The translations under genes and the position numbers were made by a program. Below are positions 1-8,639 of a stretch of DNA of 64,000 nt, piece by piece. The DNA is from Acidobacteriaceae bacterium (lineage in GTDB: Bacteria > Acidobacteriota > Terriglobia > Terriglobales > Acidobacteriaceae): the NCBI GenBank assembly GCA_025355505.1, contig JANXZM010000059.1, positions 29,404 to 93,403 on the forward strand, read 5' to 3'. The notes beneath the pieces are model-generated. The model ran no database searches, was not told the DNA's origin, and saw only the letters and a list, made by a program, of their open reading frames with translations. The stretch's first letter is position 1. Each line of letters opens with the position of its first letter.

Positions 1-184
1 ATCCGCGCAGGCTGGAGAACGTGAAAGGCTTGCCATCCTGATCGTTCAGCGTGAAGTCCTGGGCAGGCTGCAAGTCGGCAAATGACGACTGGGGCTTTGG
101 CAGGATCATCTTCGAGGCCACGACAGCCGCAGCCAGTAGTAAGAGAAACACGGCAGTCAGGAAAATTTTGCGGCGGCGCGACAT
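1..184 (-). CDS. SCO1/SenC- or redoxin-like membrane-anchored protein, N-terminal part only
   Basis: Partial gene, cut by the left edge of the window. The ATG at 184 lies 2 bases after the stop of the TPR gene, so the two are probably co-transcribed. The product starts MSRRRKIFLTAVF, a basic tip followed by a hydrophobic helix (signal or anchor), and after about 45 residues shows DFTLNDQDGKPFTFSSLRG. That is the usual first strand of the SCO1/SenC and AhpC/TSA thioredoxin-like fold. The family's CxxxC metal/redox motif would lie beyond the edge, so copper delivery versus general thiol redox cannot be decided. Confidence 0.7.
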   Translation of the reverse strand, partial: MSRRRKIFLTAVFLLLLAAAVVASKMILPKPQSSFADLQPAQDFTLNDQDGKPFTFSSLRG

Positions 185-186
185 GG

Positions 187-2274
187 CTACTGTTTCGCCC
201 CTTCTTCTTTCGCCAGTTTCATCTTCGCGGAATCGAGCTTCTTCTGCACCCGCGCCTGATCTGCCGGATCGACTTCGGCGGCAATGGTGCGGTTCCACTC
301 GGTAAGCGCGCGCTCCCAGTTGCTCGCGGCCAGCTTGAGGCGTCCGGTTTTCTGATACAGATCGCCGAGGTGGTCGTGAACGGTGGGATCGGTATTGATT
401 TTCTGCGAAGCCTTCAGCAGATTCTCTTCCGCCAATTCATACTTCCCCATGCGGAAGTAGGCCCAGCCGATGGAATCGAGATAGGCGCCGTTGGCGGGAT
501 CGAGATCCACGGCGCGCTTGATGTATCCGAGCGCTTCTTCGAGCTTCGTGTTCTGATCGGCCAGCATGTAGCCTAAATAATTCAGCGTCGAAGCATGCTC
601 CGGATCGCTGGCCAGCACCTTTTTAAACTGTTCTTCCGCTTCGGCGTAGCGCTTCGCCCGCTCAAAAGTGGAGCCGCGTAGAAACCATACATACTCCTTG
701 TCGTCCGTCTTGCTCGCTAGCTGCTCGGCCTTGTCGAGCGCCTGCTCGGCATCGCTGAACCGGCGAAGCCGCGTGTTCATCTGCGCCAAGGTAATGTAAA
801 TCTGGCGATCGTCGGAGTTGGCGTCGCCCTTCAACATCGCGCGGACGTCTTTGAGCGCCTTGTCCGCGTCGCCCATGTCGGCCTGCTGCGCCGCCAGCAC
901 CATTTTCAGGTCGCGGCTGCTGGGCAGCTTCTGCACCGCTTCTTTGGCGGCTTCGGTCGCCTTCTGCCAATCCTTGGCTTCGCGCCAGGTATCGATGATC
1001 TGCTGATAGCCGCGCTCGATGTTCTCATCGCCGCCCAGGGCGACGATCTCGCGGAAAATCTCGTTGGCCGCCGGATTGTTCCCCTGCTCGCGGTAGATCG
1101 TGCCTAGCCTCTCGAGAAACACCGCGCGATTGCTCCGCTCACCGTTCGAGTACTTGCCTTCCGGCTTCTCCGATTTCTTCAAGAGGTCGCGCATGATTGG
1201 AATGGCTTCGTCGTAACGCCCCTGCGCCTGGTAGATGGCGGCAATGTTGTAGGGAACTTCGACCGAGTCCTGCACCATGGATTCGGCTTTTTTCAGGTTC
1301 TCGAGCGCAAGATCGAACTTGCCCTGCTTGCGATAAATTTCCGCGATGCGAACATAGGTTTGCGCATCTTCAGGATTCGCATCCGCGATCACTTTGTATT
1401 GTTCGAGCGCGGCATCGACCTGGCCATCGTTCAGCAGGTTCTGCGCGAGGCCGCGAATGGCGTCCAGATTGTCGCGATCCTGTTCAATCGCGTGCCGATA
1501 CGCCTCGACCGCGTTCTTATATTGCTTTTGCTGCTCGTAGGTATAACCGAGCGCCGAATAGAGCTTGGCCGAGCGCTGCGTGTTCGGTACCGAACTGAGC
1601 ACCTGAGCGGCGCGAGCCGTGTCGCCCAGCTCGTTGTAGAGATAGGCCAGAGTGGTGACCGCCTCTTCGGAATCCGGTTGGAGCTTCACTGCCGTCTTGA
1701 ATTCGTTCTCCGCTTTTTGCAGATCGTTGTTCAAGCGATACAGGCGTCCGAGAAGCAGGTGGTCGTCCATGCTGTCAGGTTGCAGCCGGACGATCTGCTC
1801 ATACTGCTCGATCGCCAGCTTCAGCACGCTCTGCGAACCGCTGCCGGCTTGCATGTCGCCGAGCGAACGCAGATATATCCTTCCGAGCAAGCGGCGGGCT
1901 TCCAGATTGTTGGGACTGCGCTTGATGATGTCCTGCGCTTCGACGACGGCGTCGCGAATGCGCCCGGTCTTGGCATAGAGTTCGGCGAGGCCGGAGGTCA
2001 GGTACGCGGAGGCCGGGTCGGCATCAATGGCGGCGCGGTATTCCTCAATGGCTTTATTGGCCAATTCGCTGCGGCCGTATGTGGCCACTTGTTCCTCGTA
2101 CATGTGCGCCAGGGCGAAGTGGTAGTAGGCGGCGGCGCGGTCCGGCGTCTTGCCCTTGGTGGCGGCCTCGGCGCCGCCGGCAGCCGGGGAATCCGCGGCG
2201 CGAGCGGGCTGGTTCTGCGCCAGTAAAAAAGACCCGGTAAGAACGACACTGAAAATCCAAAACTGTTTTTTCAT
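187..2274 (-). CDS. Exported TPR-repeat protein
   Basis: About 695 residues. I prefer the ATG at 2274 (MKKQFWIFSVVL) over a TTG 21 bases upstream because it gives a clean signal peptide (KK, hydrophobic core, then LAQNQ). The mature part is almost wholly alpha-helical tetratricopeptide repeats, for example 'AIEEYRAAIDADPASAYL', 'AENEFKTAVKLQPDSEEAV' and 'AEEQFKKVLASDPEHASTL'. More than ten units can be recognised up to about residue 660. TPR arrays are protein-binding scaffolds, and periplasmic ones often organise secretion or envelope complexes. The next gene downstream is an SCO-like redoxin. The partner is unknown. Confidence 0.85.
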   Translation of the reverse strand: MKKQFWIFSVVLTGSFLLAQNQPARAADSPAAGGAEAATKGKTPDRAAAYYHFALAHMYEEQVATYGRSELANKAIEEYRAAIDADPASAYLTSGLAELYAKTGRIRDAVVEAQDIIKRSPNNLEARRLLGRIYLRSLGDMQAGSGSQSVLKLAIEQYEQIVRLQPDSMDDHLLLGRLYRLNNDLQKAENEFKTAVKLQPDSEEAVTTLAYLYNELGDTARAAQVLSSVPNTQRSAKLYSALGYTYEQQKQYKNAVEAYRHAIEQDRDNLDAIRGLAQNLLNDGQVDAALEQYKVIADANPEDAQTYVRIAEIYRKQGKFDLALENLKKAESMVQDSVEVPYNIAAIYQAQGRYDEAIPIMRDLLKKSEKPEGKYSNGERSNRAVFLERLGTIYREQGNNPAANEIFREIVALGGDENIERGYQQIIDTWREAKDWQKATEAAKEAVQKLPSSRDLKMVLAAQQADMGDADKALKDVRAMLKGDANSDDRQIYITLAQMNTRLRRFSDAEQALDKAEQLASKTDDKEYVWFLRGSTFERAKRYAEAEEQFKKVLASDPEHASTLNYLGYMLADQNTKLEEALGYIKRAVDLDPANGAYLDSIGWAYFRMGKYELAEENLLKASQKINTDPTVHDHLGDLYQKTGRLKLAASNWERALTEWNRTIAAEVDPADQARVQKKLDSAKMKLAKEEGAKQ

Positions 2275-2419
2275 GAAAGATCCTGCACCCTGCAAATTGC
2301 AGCCCGCACACTGGTTGGATGCTGATCCGCGGCCATCCGGATTTCCTTATTCTACCCTCCGCCCACCTCTTGGCGGTGAGAAAGAACAGGGTGGAACTAG
2401 AGCCGGAAGTACAGGGGCT

Positions 2420-2523
2420 GTCGATCCAAGCTTGCTGGTGGAAAACCGGGCGTCCCCGCCCGACTGGACGCCCGAGACGCCCGTCTCGCCACCGTATGAT
2501 TCGTCACGCGGTCACGGTACTAA
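2420..2523. repeat. Dispersed repeat family D, copy overlapping the purH stop codon
   Basis: About 100 bp, closely matched by 41181-41283. Shared blocks are GCTTGCTGGTGGA, a GC-rich centre built from CGTCCCCGC and GAGACGCCCGT, and TCGTCACGCGGTC. The far end runs through the stop codon of purH (2520-2522); the other copy does the same to the HU gene. Shorter relatives of the centre occur at 18961, 38984 and 45505. Confidence 0.75.
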
Positions 2524-4070
2524 TGTCTGAAATGTCGTACTCCGGTGAAGATCATGGCCAATCCGAGCCGGTCGGCGGCTTCGATGACCTCCTGGTCGCG
2601 CACCGAGCCTCCGGGCTGGATGATGGCGGTAGCGCCCGCTTTGGCGATTTCCTCGATGCCGTCCGGAAAGGGGAAGAAGGCATCGGAGGCGGCCACCGTA
2701 CCCTTCAGCGGCAACTGCGCCTTCATCGCGCCCAGCTTGCAGGAATCGACGCGGCTCATTTGACCGGCGCCGACGCCCACCGTTTGCCCGTCGCGGGCGT
2801 AGAGAATGGCGTTCGACTTCACGTGCTTGCAAATCTTCCACGCGAACAGCAGCGCCCGCTTTTCTTCCGGCGTCGGCGGGCGCTTGGTGACAACTTTCAG
2901 ATCGGCTTCGGCAAGCTTATGAAGATCGGAATCCTGGACGAGCATGCCTCCGGAAATATTTTTCAGAACCCAGTCTTGCTGTCCGGCGGGAACTTCGACC
3001 AGCCGCAGATTCTTTTTCGAGGCAAACGCTGCTTTCGCGCCTTCATCGAATGCGGGAGCGGCGATAACTTCCAGAAAGAGCTTGGCCATCTCGCTAGCTG
3101 CCGCCGCATCCACCGTGCGGTTCACTCCGATCACTCCACCAAACGCCGATACCGGATCGCATTCGAGCGCACGCACGTACGCCTCGGCGAGCGTCTTGCC
3201 GGTCGCGGTTCCGCAGGGATTTGTGTGTTTGATAATGGCGCACACCGGCTCGTCGAACTCCTGCGCCAGATCCCACGCGGCTTGCAGATCGACGATGTTG
3301 TTATAGGAAAGCTCCTTGCCCTGCACCTGGCGAGCGTTCGCCACACCCGCGCCCGAACCGTCCGCATACATCGCGGCCTTCTGGTGCGGATTCTCTCCAT
3401 AACGCAGGTCCATCACTTTTTGAAAAGACAACCGCAGATTGTGCGGAAATCCTCCCGCTGCATGCAACTCGAAGTCTCCGCCTACTCGCTCGAGCGTCGA
3501 GGCGATGGCCGAATCGTAGGCTGCGGTCGTCGCGAACGCTTTCTGCGCCAGCCGCCATTTCGTTTCCCGGGAGAGAGTATTGCCCGAGTAGGCCATCTCC
3601 TCGGTGATCGCGCCGTAATCGGCGGGCGAGGTAACGACCGCAACATCCTGAAAATTCTTCGCTGCCGATCGGATCATCGAGGGGCCGCCGATATCGATGT
3701 TCTCAATCAACTCTTCGAAGTGCACGCCCGGCTTGGCCGCGGTTTTTTCGAAGGCGTACAGGTTGACGACGACCATGTCGATGGCCGGGATGCCATGCTC
3801 GGCAACGGCCGCGCGATGGCCGCTGTCGTCACGGCGATGCAGGATGCCGCCGTGCACTTTCGGATGCAGCGTCTTGACGCGCCCGTCCAGCATTTCAGGG
3901 AACCCGGTCAGCTCGGAAATATCTTTCACCGCAATGCCGGAGTCGCGCAGCAGCTTAGCCGTGCCTCCGGTCGAAACCAGTTCCACTCCGAAGGCGACGA
4001 GTTTGCGGGCGAAATCTACCAGTCCGGATTTATCGGTGACGCTAAGAATGGCGCGCTGAATTTTAGACAT
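2520..4070 (-). CDS. purH: Bifunctional AICAR transformylase / IMP cyclohydrolase (PurH)
   Basis: Catalyses the last two steps of IMP synthesis in the cytosol: formylation of AICAR by 10-formyl-THF, then ring closure. 516 residues, normal for the family. The N-terminal MGS-like cyclohydrolase domain (about 1-140) begins MSKIQRAILSVTDKSGL and has VSTGGTAKLL and KTLHPKVHGGIL. The transformylase domain follows, with IIKHTNPCGTATG carrying the catalytic Lys281-His282 pair, and DLRYGENPHQ near 221. A GAGGG ribosome site sits 6 bases before the ATG. purN and purM lie 31 kb away, so the pathway is dispersed. The last codons and stop are supplied by a dispersed repeat. Confidence 0.97.
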   Translation of the reverse strand: MSKIQRAILSVTDKSGLVDFARKLVAFGVELVSTGGTAKLLRDSGIAVKDISELTGFPEMLDGRVKTLHPKVHGGILHRRDDSGHRAAVAEHGIPAIDMVVVNLYAFEKTAAKPGVHFEELIENIDIGGPSMIRSAAKNFQDVAVVTSPADYGAITEEMAYSGNTLSRETKWRLAQKAFATTAAYDSAIASTLERVGGDFELHAAGGFPHNLRLSFQKVMDLRYGENPHQKAAMYADGSGAGVANARQVQGKELSYNNIVDLQAAWDLAQEFDEPVCAIIKHTNPCGTATGKTLAEAYVRALECDPVSAFGGVIGVNRTVDAAAASEMAKLFLEVIAAPAFDEGAKAAFASKKNLRLVEVPAGQQDWVLKNISGGMLVQDSDLHKLAEADLKVVTKRPPTPEEKRALLFAWKICKHVKSNAILYARDGQTVGVGAGQMSRVDSCKLGAMKAQLPLKGTVAASDAFFPFPDGIEEIAKAGATAIIQPGGSVRDQEVIEAADRLGLAMIFTGVRHFRH

Positions 4071-4254
4071 TGAGGCCCTCGGAGTGAAGAGAGATTCTAG
4101 CAGTTTGGGTGGGAGTTCTCAGTGCCCGGTTCTTGGTTCTCAGTCTTCAGATCCGGATCTCTGCGAGCCCATTCGGCCAGGAGAAAAACAAGCAGAATCA
4201 GGCAACCAATAAAATTGCGCCGATCATAAGGAAGTTGAGAGATGAGAACTGTTT

Positions 4255-4911
4255 CTAGACTTTCGCCTTAGCCTTAAGCTTCACCAGTCCACCCTGCATC
4301 TCGACCGAGTACACGACCGTATCGCAGCCGTGCTGCTTGCGAATCTCGTCGGTTTTTTTCTTGACGAACGCCGCGAAAGAAGCGAGGTTGCCGGAAGCTT
4401 TTTCTCCCGACTTTTGCTTGGCTTCGCTCAGTGCCTGGTAAAGGGATTCGACTTGCTCCCGCTCGGCCGGCGCGCCGGAGCACTGCACCGAGAAAGGCTG
4501 ATCGGCCCCCGGCGGCGTCTCGGCGCCCGCCGTTTCACCGCGGTGGCCGAGGCCATACACCGGATGATGCTTCGCTGCGCGCTCTTCGGGAACGCGCACA
4601 CCCTGCACCGATAGGATCGCATCCGCTGGCCGGCGGTAGCCCCCTTCGCGAATCCGCATTTTCTTGCGCCACAGGTCGCTTTGAATGGCGTAGCGCTGCG
4701 CCATCTCGTTGTACTTAAAGCGCTGCGAAAAACTCATCCGGTTGCCATCGCTGAACTTGCGGATCAGCGACAGCACCTTCCATTCCACGTCGGTGGGAGG
4801 CCGTTTGGCCGGATTGTTGAAGAAAATCTCGTACTCGATCTTCAACCGCCGCAGTTGCTGACCGAGCAGAGTCAGTTCTTCATCAATGGTCACAGAGATT
4901 CCCCAGACCAT
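4255..4911 (-). CDS. MXAN_5187 C-terminal-domain-like conserved protein
   Basis: 218 residues, no signal peptide. The N-terminal half (about 8-105) is helical and basic, with 'RLKIEYEIFFNNPAKRPP', 'FSDGNRMSFSQRFKYNEMAQRY' split by short linkers, and 'LWRKKMRIREGG'. I recognise this as the region called MXAN_5187_C in myxobacteria and Acidobacteriota. A variable linker (about 105-150) leads to a second helical part with KKKTDEIRKQHG. Function unknown. It is followed on the same strand by an unrelated gene (purH) after 184 bases in which I see no gene. Confidence 0.6.
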   Translation of the reverse strand: MVWGISVTIDEELTLLGQQLRRLKIEYEIFFNNPAKRPPTDVEWKVLSLIRKFSDGNRMSFSQRFKYNEMAQRYAIQSDLWRKKMRIREGGYRRPADAILSVQGVRVPEERAAKHHPVYGLGHRGETAGAETPPGADQPFSVQCSGAPAEREQVESLYQALSEAKQKSGEKASGNLASFAAFVKKKTDEIRKQHGCDTVVYSVEMQGGLVKLKAKAKV

Positions 4912-5001
4912 AGCTTAGCGTTTGAAGCAGGGGGTTGGCGAGATTCCGGCCGGACACGCCAGGGATGGTACGAAAGTACCGTAAGACCGGAACTCTCATT
5001 G

Positions 5002-5029
5002 AGAAAGCGGCTTGCCCCGTCTCTACGGG
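5002..5029. repeat. Dispersed repeat family C (half copy)
   Basis: GCGGCTTGCCCCGTCTCTAC, one arm of the GTAGAGACGGGGC / GCCCCGTCTCTAC palindrome seen complete at 34971-34999 and also at 14653, 26694 and, inside a gene, 44628. It lies just past the 3' end of the XRE gene. Confidence 0.7.
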
Positions 5030-5039
5030 AAGTTAAGTT

Positions 5040-5387
5040 CTATTTCGACGTGCTCGACGCCATCTTCTTCACCATCGCCAGCACCAGCTTCCGGTCACTG
5101 TCGTTCAGATTCACCGAATAGCGGCGCATCTGGCTCAGGAAGCGGACTTCATCGTCGGAGAGTTGCGGCAACCCCTTATTGCCGTTGCTGTTGCCCTCGG
5201 AAAAAAATTGCGACAACGCCAAATCCATCGCCCCCGCAATTTTCGCCAGCGTGTCCAGTGATGGGATGGTGTGGCTGTTTTCAACGCGCGACAGGTAGCA
5301 GCGCAACAGGCCAGTGCGCTTTTCGATGTCGCCCTGTGACATGCTTCGCTGGAGCCGAAAATTCCGGATGGTCTCGCCGATATTCAT
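5040..5387 (-). CDS. XRE/Cro-type helix-turn-helix regulator
   Basis: 115 residues. A lambda-repressor-like HTH occupies about residues 3-60: IGETIRNFRLQRSMSQGDIE, then KRTGLLRCYLSRVENS and PSLDTLAKIAGAMD. The motif 'SRVEN' in the recognition-helix region is typical of the family. The C-terminal 50 residues are helical with LSDDEVRFLSQMRRYS and may mediate dimerisation. No sensor domain is visible, so the signal and targets are unknown. The upstream 265 bases (5388-5652) hold no other gene. Confidence 0.9.
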   Translation of the reverse strand: MNIGETIRNFRLQRSMSQGDIEKRTGLLRCYLSRVENSHTIPSLDTLAKIAGAMDLALSQFFSEGNSNGNKGLPQLSDDEVRFLSQMRRYSVNLNDSDRKLVLAMVKKMASSTSK

Positions 5388-5652
5388 AGGTACGCAGCTA
5401 ACTCAAATCCAAAAAAAAGATGGGTGCATAGTAACCAGAGTAGTACCGTCTGGCAAGTGGAAATTGCTTGCGTCCCTGCTGGAACCGGTTTCAACCAACG
5501 TTTTCCGGGGAGGACACGGCTTCAGAGCCTGCTCTGAGCGAAGCCGAAGCTTGCCACTGAAGGCCGCTAAAATGAGAGATTTAGCCTTCGAGGGCAGTCT
5601 CGTCTCACTTCTGACCTCCGGTTTCAAGACTTCAATCAGACAATCCCTGAAC

Positions 5653-6582
5653 CTAATTATGCCTAATGAACTTGCCGTTTTTCTGCCCCGTCAGCGAGTT
5701 GTACAACGTCTCCAGAAACGCATCTTCGCTGATAAAATCCCCGGAATACTTTTTCCAGGGATCGAGGATTTTCTTTTCCTTCATCTGCTCCATGGTCATT
5801 TTCTTGTCGAGCGCGTCCTGCACCGTCGCCCGCGTTTCTTTCAGCATCTTCACGTAAGCGCGCACGTCATCGAGGTTTGAAACCGGCCCGTGGCCGGGGA
5901 TGATCTTCACGTCGGGCGGAAGCTGAGCGATGGCCCCCTCGACGCCGCGGATCATGCCGTCGATGCTGCCGCCGCTATCGACATCGATGAAGGGAAAGCC
6001 GTAGGTCACGAAATCGTCGCCCATGTGCACCACGTTTGATTTCGGAAAATAGATGATCGAGTCGCCGTCGGTGTGTCCGGCCGGGAAGTGGAGTGCGCGG
6101 ATGTCCTCCCCGTTTAAATGCACGGTGACATCGTGGTCAAACGTGATAATCGGCAGCGCGCCCTTCGGCTGCGCTTTGGCTTCAAAATGCACCGACGCCC
6201 CATTGCCCGCCTGGCCGCCTTCTTCCAGGCGTTTGCGGACATTGTCGTGCGCGATGATGGGCGCTTGCTTCTGGAAGAACTCATTTCCGCCCGTATGGTC
6301 TTCGTGGTAATGCGTGTTGATGATAAAGCGCACCGGCTTGTCCGTAATGCCTTTGAGCGCCTCCTGAATTTTTCCAGCGAGAGGAGCGTACTGATCGTCG
6401 ACGACCACGATGCCGTCATCGCCAACGCAGGCGCCAATGTTTCCGCCGGCTCCCGCCAGCATGTAAACATTGCCAGCGACCTTCGAGACTTTGATTCGAA
6501 CTTTGCTGAAGTCCTGATCCTGTGCAAAGCAGAAGCCCGCCGAGAGACAAGCCAGTATCGCGATACGAGATGTGGTGCGCAT
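5653..6582 (-). CDS. Exported metallo-beta-lactamase-fold hydrolase
   Basis: 309 residues from the ATG at 6582, chosen because AGGAG stands 8 bases upstream (a GTG three codons earlier has no such site). A signal peptide ends near CFAQ. The metal-binding motif THYHEDHTGG gives the HxHxDH ligands; later ligands are FPAGHTDGDS and IIPGHGP. 'GGNIGACVGDDGIVVVDDQY' is the usual first sheet of the fold. The family includes beta-lactamases, quinoprotein-relay hydrolases and lactonases; the substrate here cannot be told. Periplasmic location is inferred from the signal. Confidence 0.88.
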   Translation of the reverse strand: MRTTSRIAILACLSAGFCFAQDQDFSKVRIKVSKVAGNVYMLAGAGGNIGACVGDDGIVVVDDQYAPLAGKIQEALKGITDKPVRFIINTHYHEDHTGGNEFFQKQAPIIAHDNVRKRLEEGGQAGNGASVHFEAKAQPKGALPIITFDHDVTVHLNGEDIRALHFPAGHTDGDSIIYFPKSNVVHMGDDFVTYGFPFIDVDSGGSIDGMIRGVEGAIAQLPPDVKIIPGHGPVSNLDDVRAYVKMLKETRATVQDALDKKMTMEQMKEKKILDPWKKYSGDFISEDAFLETLYNSLTGQKNGKFIRHN

Positions 6583-6670
6583 GGGTCTCACTCCTGAGAA
6601 GCTGAAATTGTAAATGGAAAGAAGGCATTGAAATCAACGTCACTGATTCAATGACTCAATGATTCAATAA

Positions 6671-8167
6671 TTACGGCGTGCCCTCAAACAGCGTCCAAAG
6701 CCGGTCGGCGGTGACGCGATAGATCGCATAGGCGCTGCCACCGTCGGAGGTGCGCCGGAAGAGCAATTCGCCTCGGCCGTCGCCGTCGGCATCGACCGCG
6801 TCGATCAGTTCCATGCGCGGAGCGACGTCCAGATGTAGCGAATCAGTTTGCGAGAAAAATAGTTTTCGCAATTCGCCTTCGAGGTTGGTGCGGGCAATGA
6901 GCGTGATCTCCTTTGGTTCTTCGAAGCTTCCGGTCGTGCCGGCAGCGAGCGGGCGAGTTTTTGCGGAGAGCACCAGCACCGGCTCGTTCGAATTGGAGAG
7001 ATCGAAGATGCGCAAGCTCACATCGTCGAAAACAGGCTTGGGCAACTTGCCGGCGGATTTGCCGGCGGATCTTCCAGCGGAAGACTTCTTGCGCGTGGAC
7101 GCCGTTTCTTTTGTCGCACCGCTTACCTGCGCGCGAAACTGGGTCGCGGCCAAATCGAGCATCTTGCCGCGATAGCTGGCTTCTTCCGCCGGCTTCACAT
7201 CATAAGTGTAGGGACGCGGATCAGGTCCGCCGCCATCGGAAATCGCTGGGATGAACGTGAACTGCGGCGAAGACGCGGTGGAATCTTTTGGGGTCTTCGC
7301 GTCGGGCTTCCCTGCGCCTGCCGAAGTTGCGCCCACCGGCGCTGCATCCGTCAGCGGGTCGAACGTCGCAAAGGGCTCGCGGCGCGTGCTTGAATCGGGC
7401 TTCCCGCGCCGTAGCCTGGGCCGATTCGGATCGACGATCGGTTCGTCTGACACAGCAGCTGACGCAGCGGCCTTCGCGGGTTCGGGTGCCGTGGGCGCTT
7501 TTGCACGATCCGTCGGGCTCGGCGCGGTCGGCGCGCTGGCGGGCGGTGCGGCAGTTGGCGGCGACGGAGCGGTCGCGGGCTTTTGTTGGTCTTTATTTTT
7601 GTCTTTGTCTTTGTCCTGATCTTGATCTTGATTCTTGTCCTTGTCCTTGTCCTTGTCATCAGCGCCGCTATCGGAATCGGCTTTACCATGTGCGCGATGA
7701 AGCACGGGGGGCGCGTCCTTGTCTTCGATGACTGGGGTCGAGTACTTCTTGCTTTTCTCCGGAGCCTTCGCTCCCGCGGGAAGCCACGTGCCTTCGGCCA
7801 TCCACAGGTGGTTCAGTTGTCCAGGTTGCGTAATCGTGAAGACGCCCTGCGACACTCCGGCGCGAAAACCTTCGTAGACGATTCCGAAGTCCAGAGCCAT
7901 GGGAACGGGCGCAGCTTTATACGAACCCGCGTCGTAAAATTTTCCGTCCATCATGATGGCAATGGGAGTGAGGCGAGCTTTGCCTTTCGGTGAAAGCTGG
8001 ATCAGTCCCAAGGCGCGCGGACCCTTGGCGGACCCTGGTTTGTGTCCGAACTGCGGCATCGGCCCCTGGGCCACAAGCCACGAACTGGCGAGCCAAATCG
8101 TGGCGGCCAAGGTGACGGCGAACATCCGGTTGCGATATAACGATGACGAGCGAGGAGAGAATTCCAT
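6671..8167 (-). CDS. Exported protein with Asp/Lys low-complexity linker
   Basis: 498 residues from the ATG at 8167 (MEFSPRSSSLYRNRMF), which gives a basic n-region before the hydrophobic stretch AATIWLASSWLVAQG. Longer start sites upstream run into the divergent bcp gene. The N-domain is followed (about residues 165-200) by an alternating DKDKDK/QDQDQ tract, then a Pro/Ala/Thr-rich stretch. The C-terminal domain ends with 'DAVDADGDGRGELLFRRT', resembling an FG-GAP/EF-hand-like 'DADGDG' loop. Such proteins are common in Acidobacteriota but I know no function. No clear ribosome site. Confidence 0.7.
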   Translation of the reverse strand: MEFSPRSSSLYRNRMFAVTLAATIWLASSWLVAQGPMPQFGHKPGSAKGPRALGLIQLSPKGKARLTPIAIMMDGKFYDAGSYKAAPVPMALDFGIVYEGFRAGVSQGVFTITQPGQLNHLWMAEGTWLPAGAKAPEKSKKYSTPVIEDKDAPPVLHRAHGKADSDSGADDKDKDKDKNQDQDQDKDKDKNKDQQKPATAPSPPTAAPPASAPTAPSPTDRAKAPTAPEPAKAAASAAVSDEPIVDPNRPRLRRGKPDSSTRREPFATFDPLTDAAPVGATSAGAGKPDAKTPKDSTASSPQFTFIPAISDGGGPDPRPYTYDVKPAEEASYRGKMLDLAATQFRAQVSGATKETASTRKKSSAGRSAGKSAGKLPKPVFDDVSLRIFDLSNSNEPVLVLSAKTRPLAAGTTGSFEEPKEITLIARTNLEGELRKLFFSQTDSLHLDVAPRMELIDAVDADGDGRGELLFRRTSDGGSAYAIYRVTADRLWTLFEGTP

Positions 8168-8627
8168 GGAAGTTAATGATAAATCCCCAGACTTCAGTAC
8201 GACGGACGAGAACGGCAAAGAGGTTGCCTTAAAAGATTTTCGGGGCAAGACCGTGGTGCTTTATTTCTATCCCAAGGCCGACACGCCGGGGTGCACCAAG
8301 GAAGCGTGCGGTTTTCGCGATAGCTATGCAGCAATCAAGAAGACGGGCGTGGTGCTGCTTGGGATTTCAAGGGACACAGCGGCCTCGCAGAAAAAGTTTC
8401 AGGACAAGTTCAGTTTGCCGTTCCCGCTGCTGGCCGATGCGGAGAAGAAGATTGCGAACCTGTTCGGCGTGGTCAAAGAGAAAAATATGTACGGCAAGAA
8501 AGTGAAAGGGATCGCGCGGACGACTTTCGTCATTGGCCCCGACGGTAAGATCCAGCACATCTTCAATAACGTGAAGGCGGAAGGGCACGCGGAAGAAGTG
8601 CTGGCGTACCTGAAGGGTGCGGCCTGA
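8166..8627 (+). CDS. bcp: Thioredoxin-dependent peroxiredoxin, BCP/PrxQ type
   Basis: 153 residues. Reduces hydroperoxides in the cytosol using thioredoxin. The start at 8166 has GAGGAGAG about 8 bases upstream and removes a non-homologous extension. The motif YPKADTPGCTKEAC holds the peroxidatic Cys43 and the resolving Cys48 five residues later, the atypical 2-Cys pattern of PrxQ. 'DFRGKTVVLYFYPKADTPGC' and the C-terminal TTFVIGPDGKI are standard. Its ATG overlaps the divergent gene's proposed ATG within CCATGG. The glycosylase gene follows after 12 bases, suggesting a stress-repair operon. Confidence 0.96.
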   Translation: MEVNDKSPDFSTTDENGKEVALKDFRGKTVVLYFYPKADTPGCTKEACGFRDSYAAIKKTGVVLLGISRDTAASQKKFQDKFSLPFPLLADAEKKIANLFGVVKEKNMYGKKVKGIARTTFVIGPDGKIQHIFNNVKAEGHAEEVLAYLKGAA

Positions 8628-8639
8628 GGGGGTCGGTCC

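Noticed and set aside
2319..4073. 584-codon plus-strand open frame opposite purH
   Set aside because: It is the antisense shadow of purH; its translation is Arg/His-rich with no domain.
4967..4980. GGTAC-GAAA-GTACC hairpin as a terminator or RNA motif
   Set aside because: Only five pairs and no T-run; more likely chance.
7583..7993. Leu/Val/Phe-rich plus-strand frame that looks like a membrane protein
   Set aside because: It is the complement of the DKDKDK-coding tract of the exported protein gene; the hydrophobicity is an artefact of that repeat.
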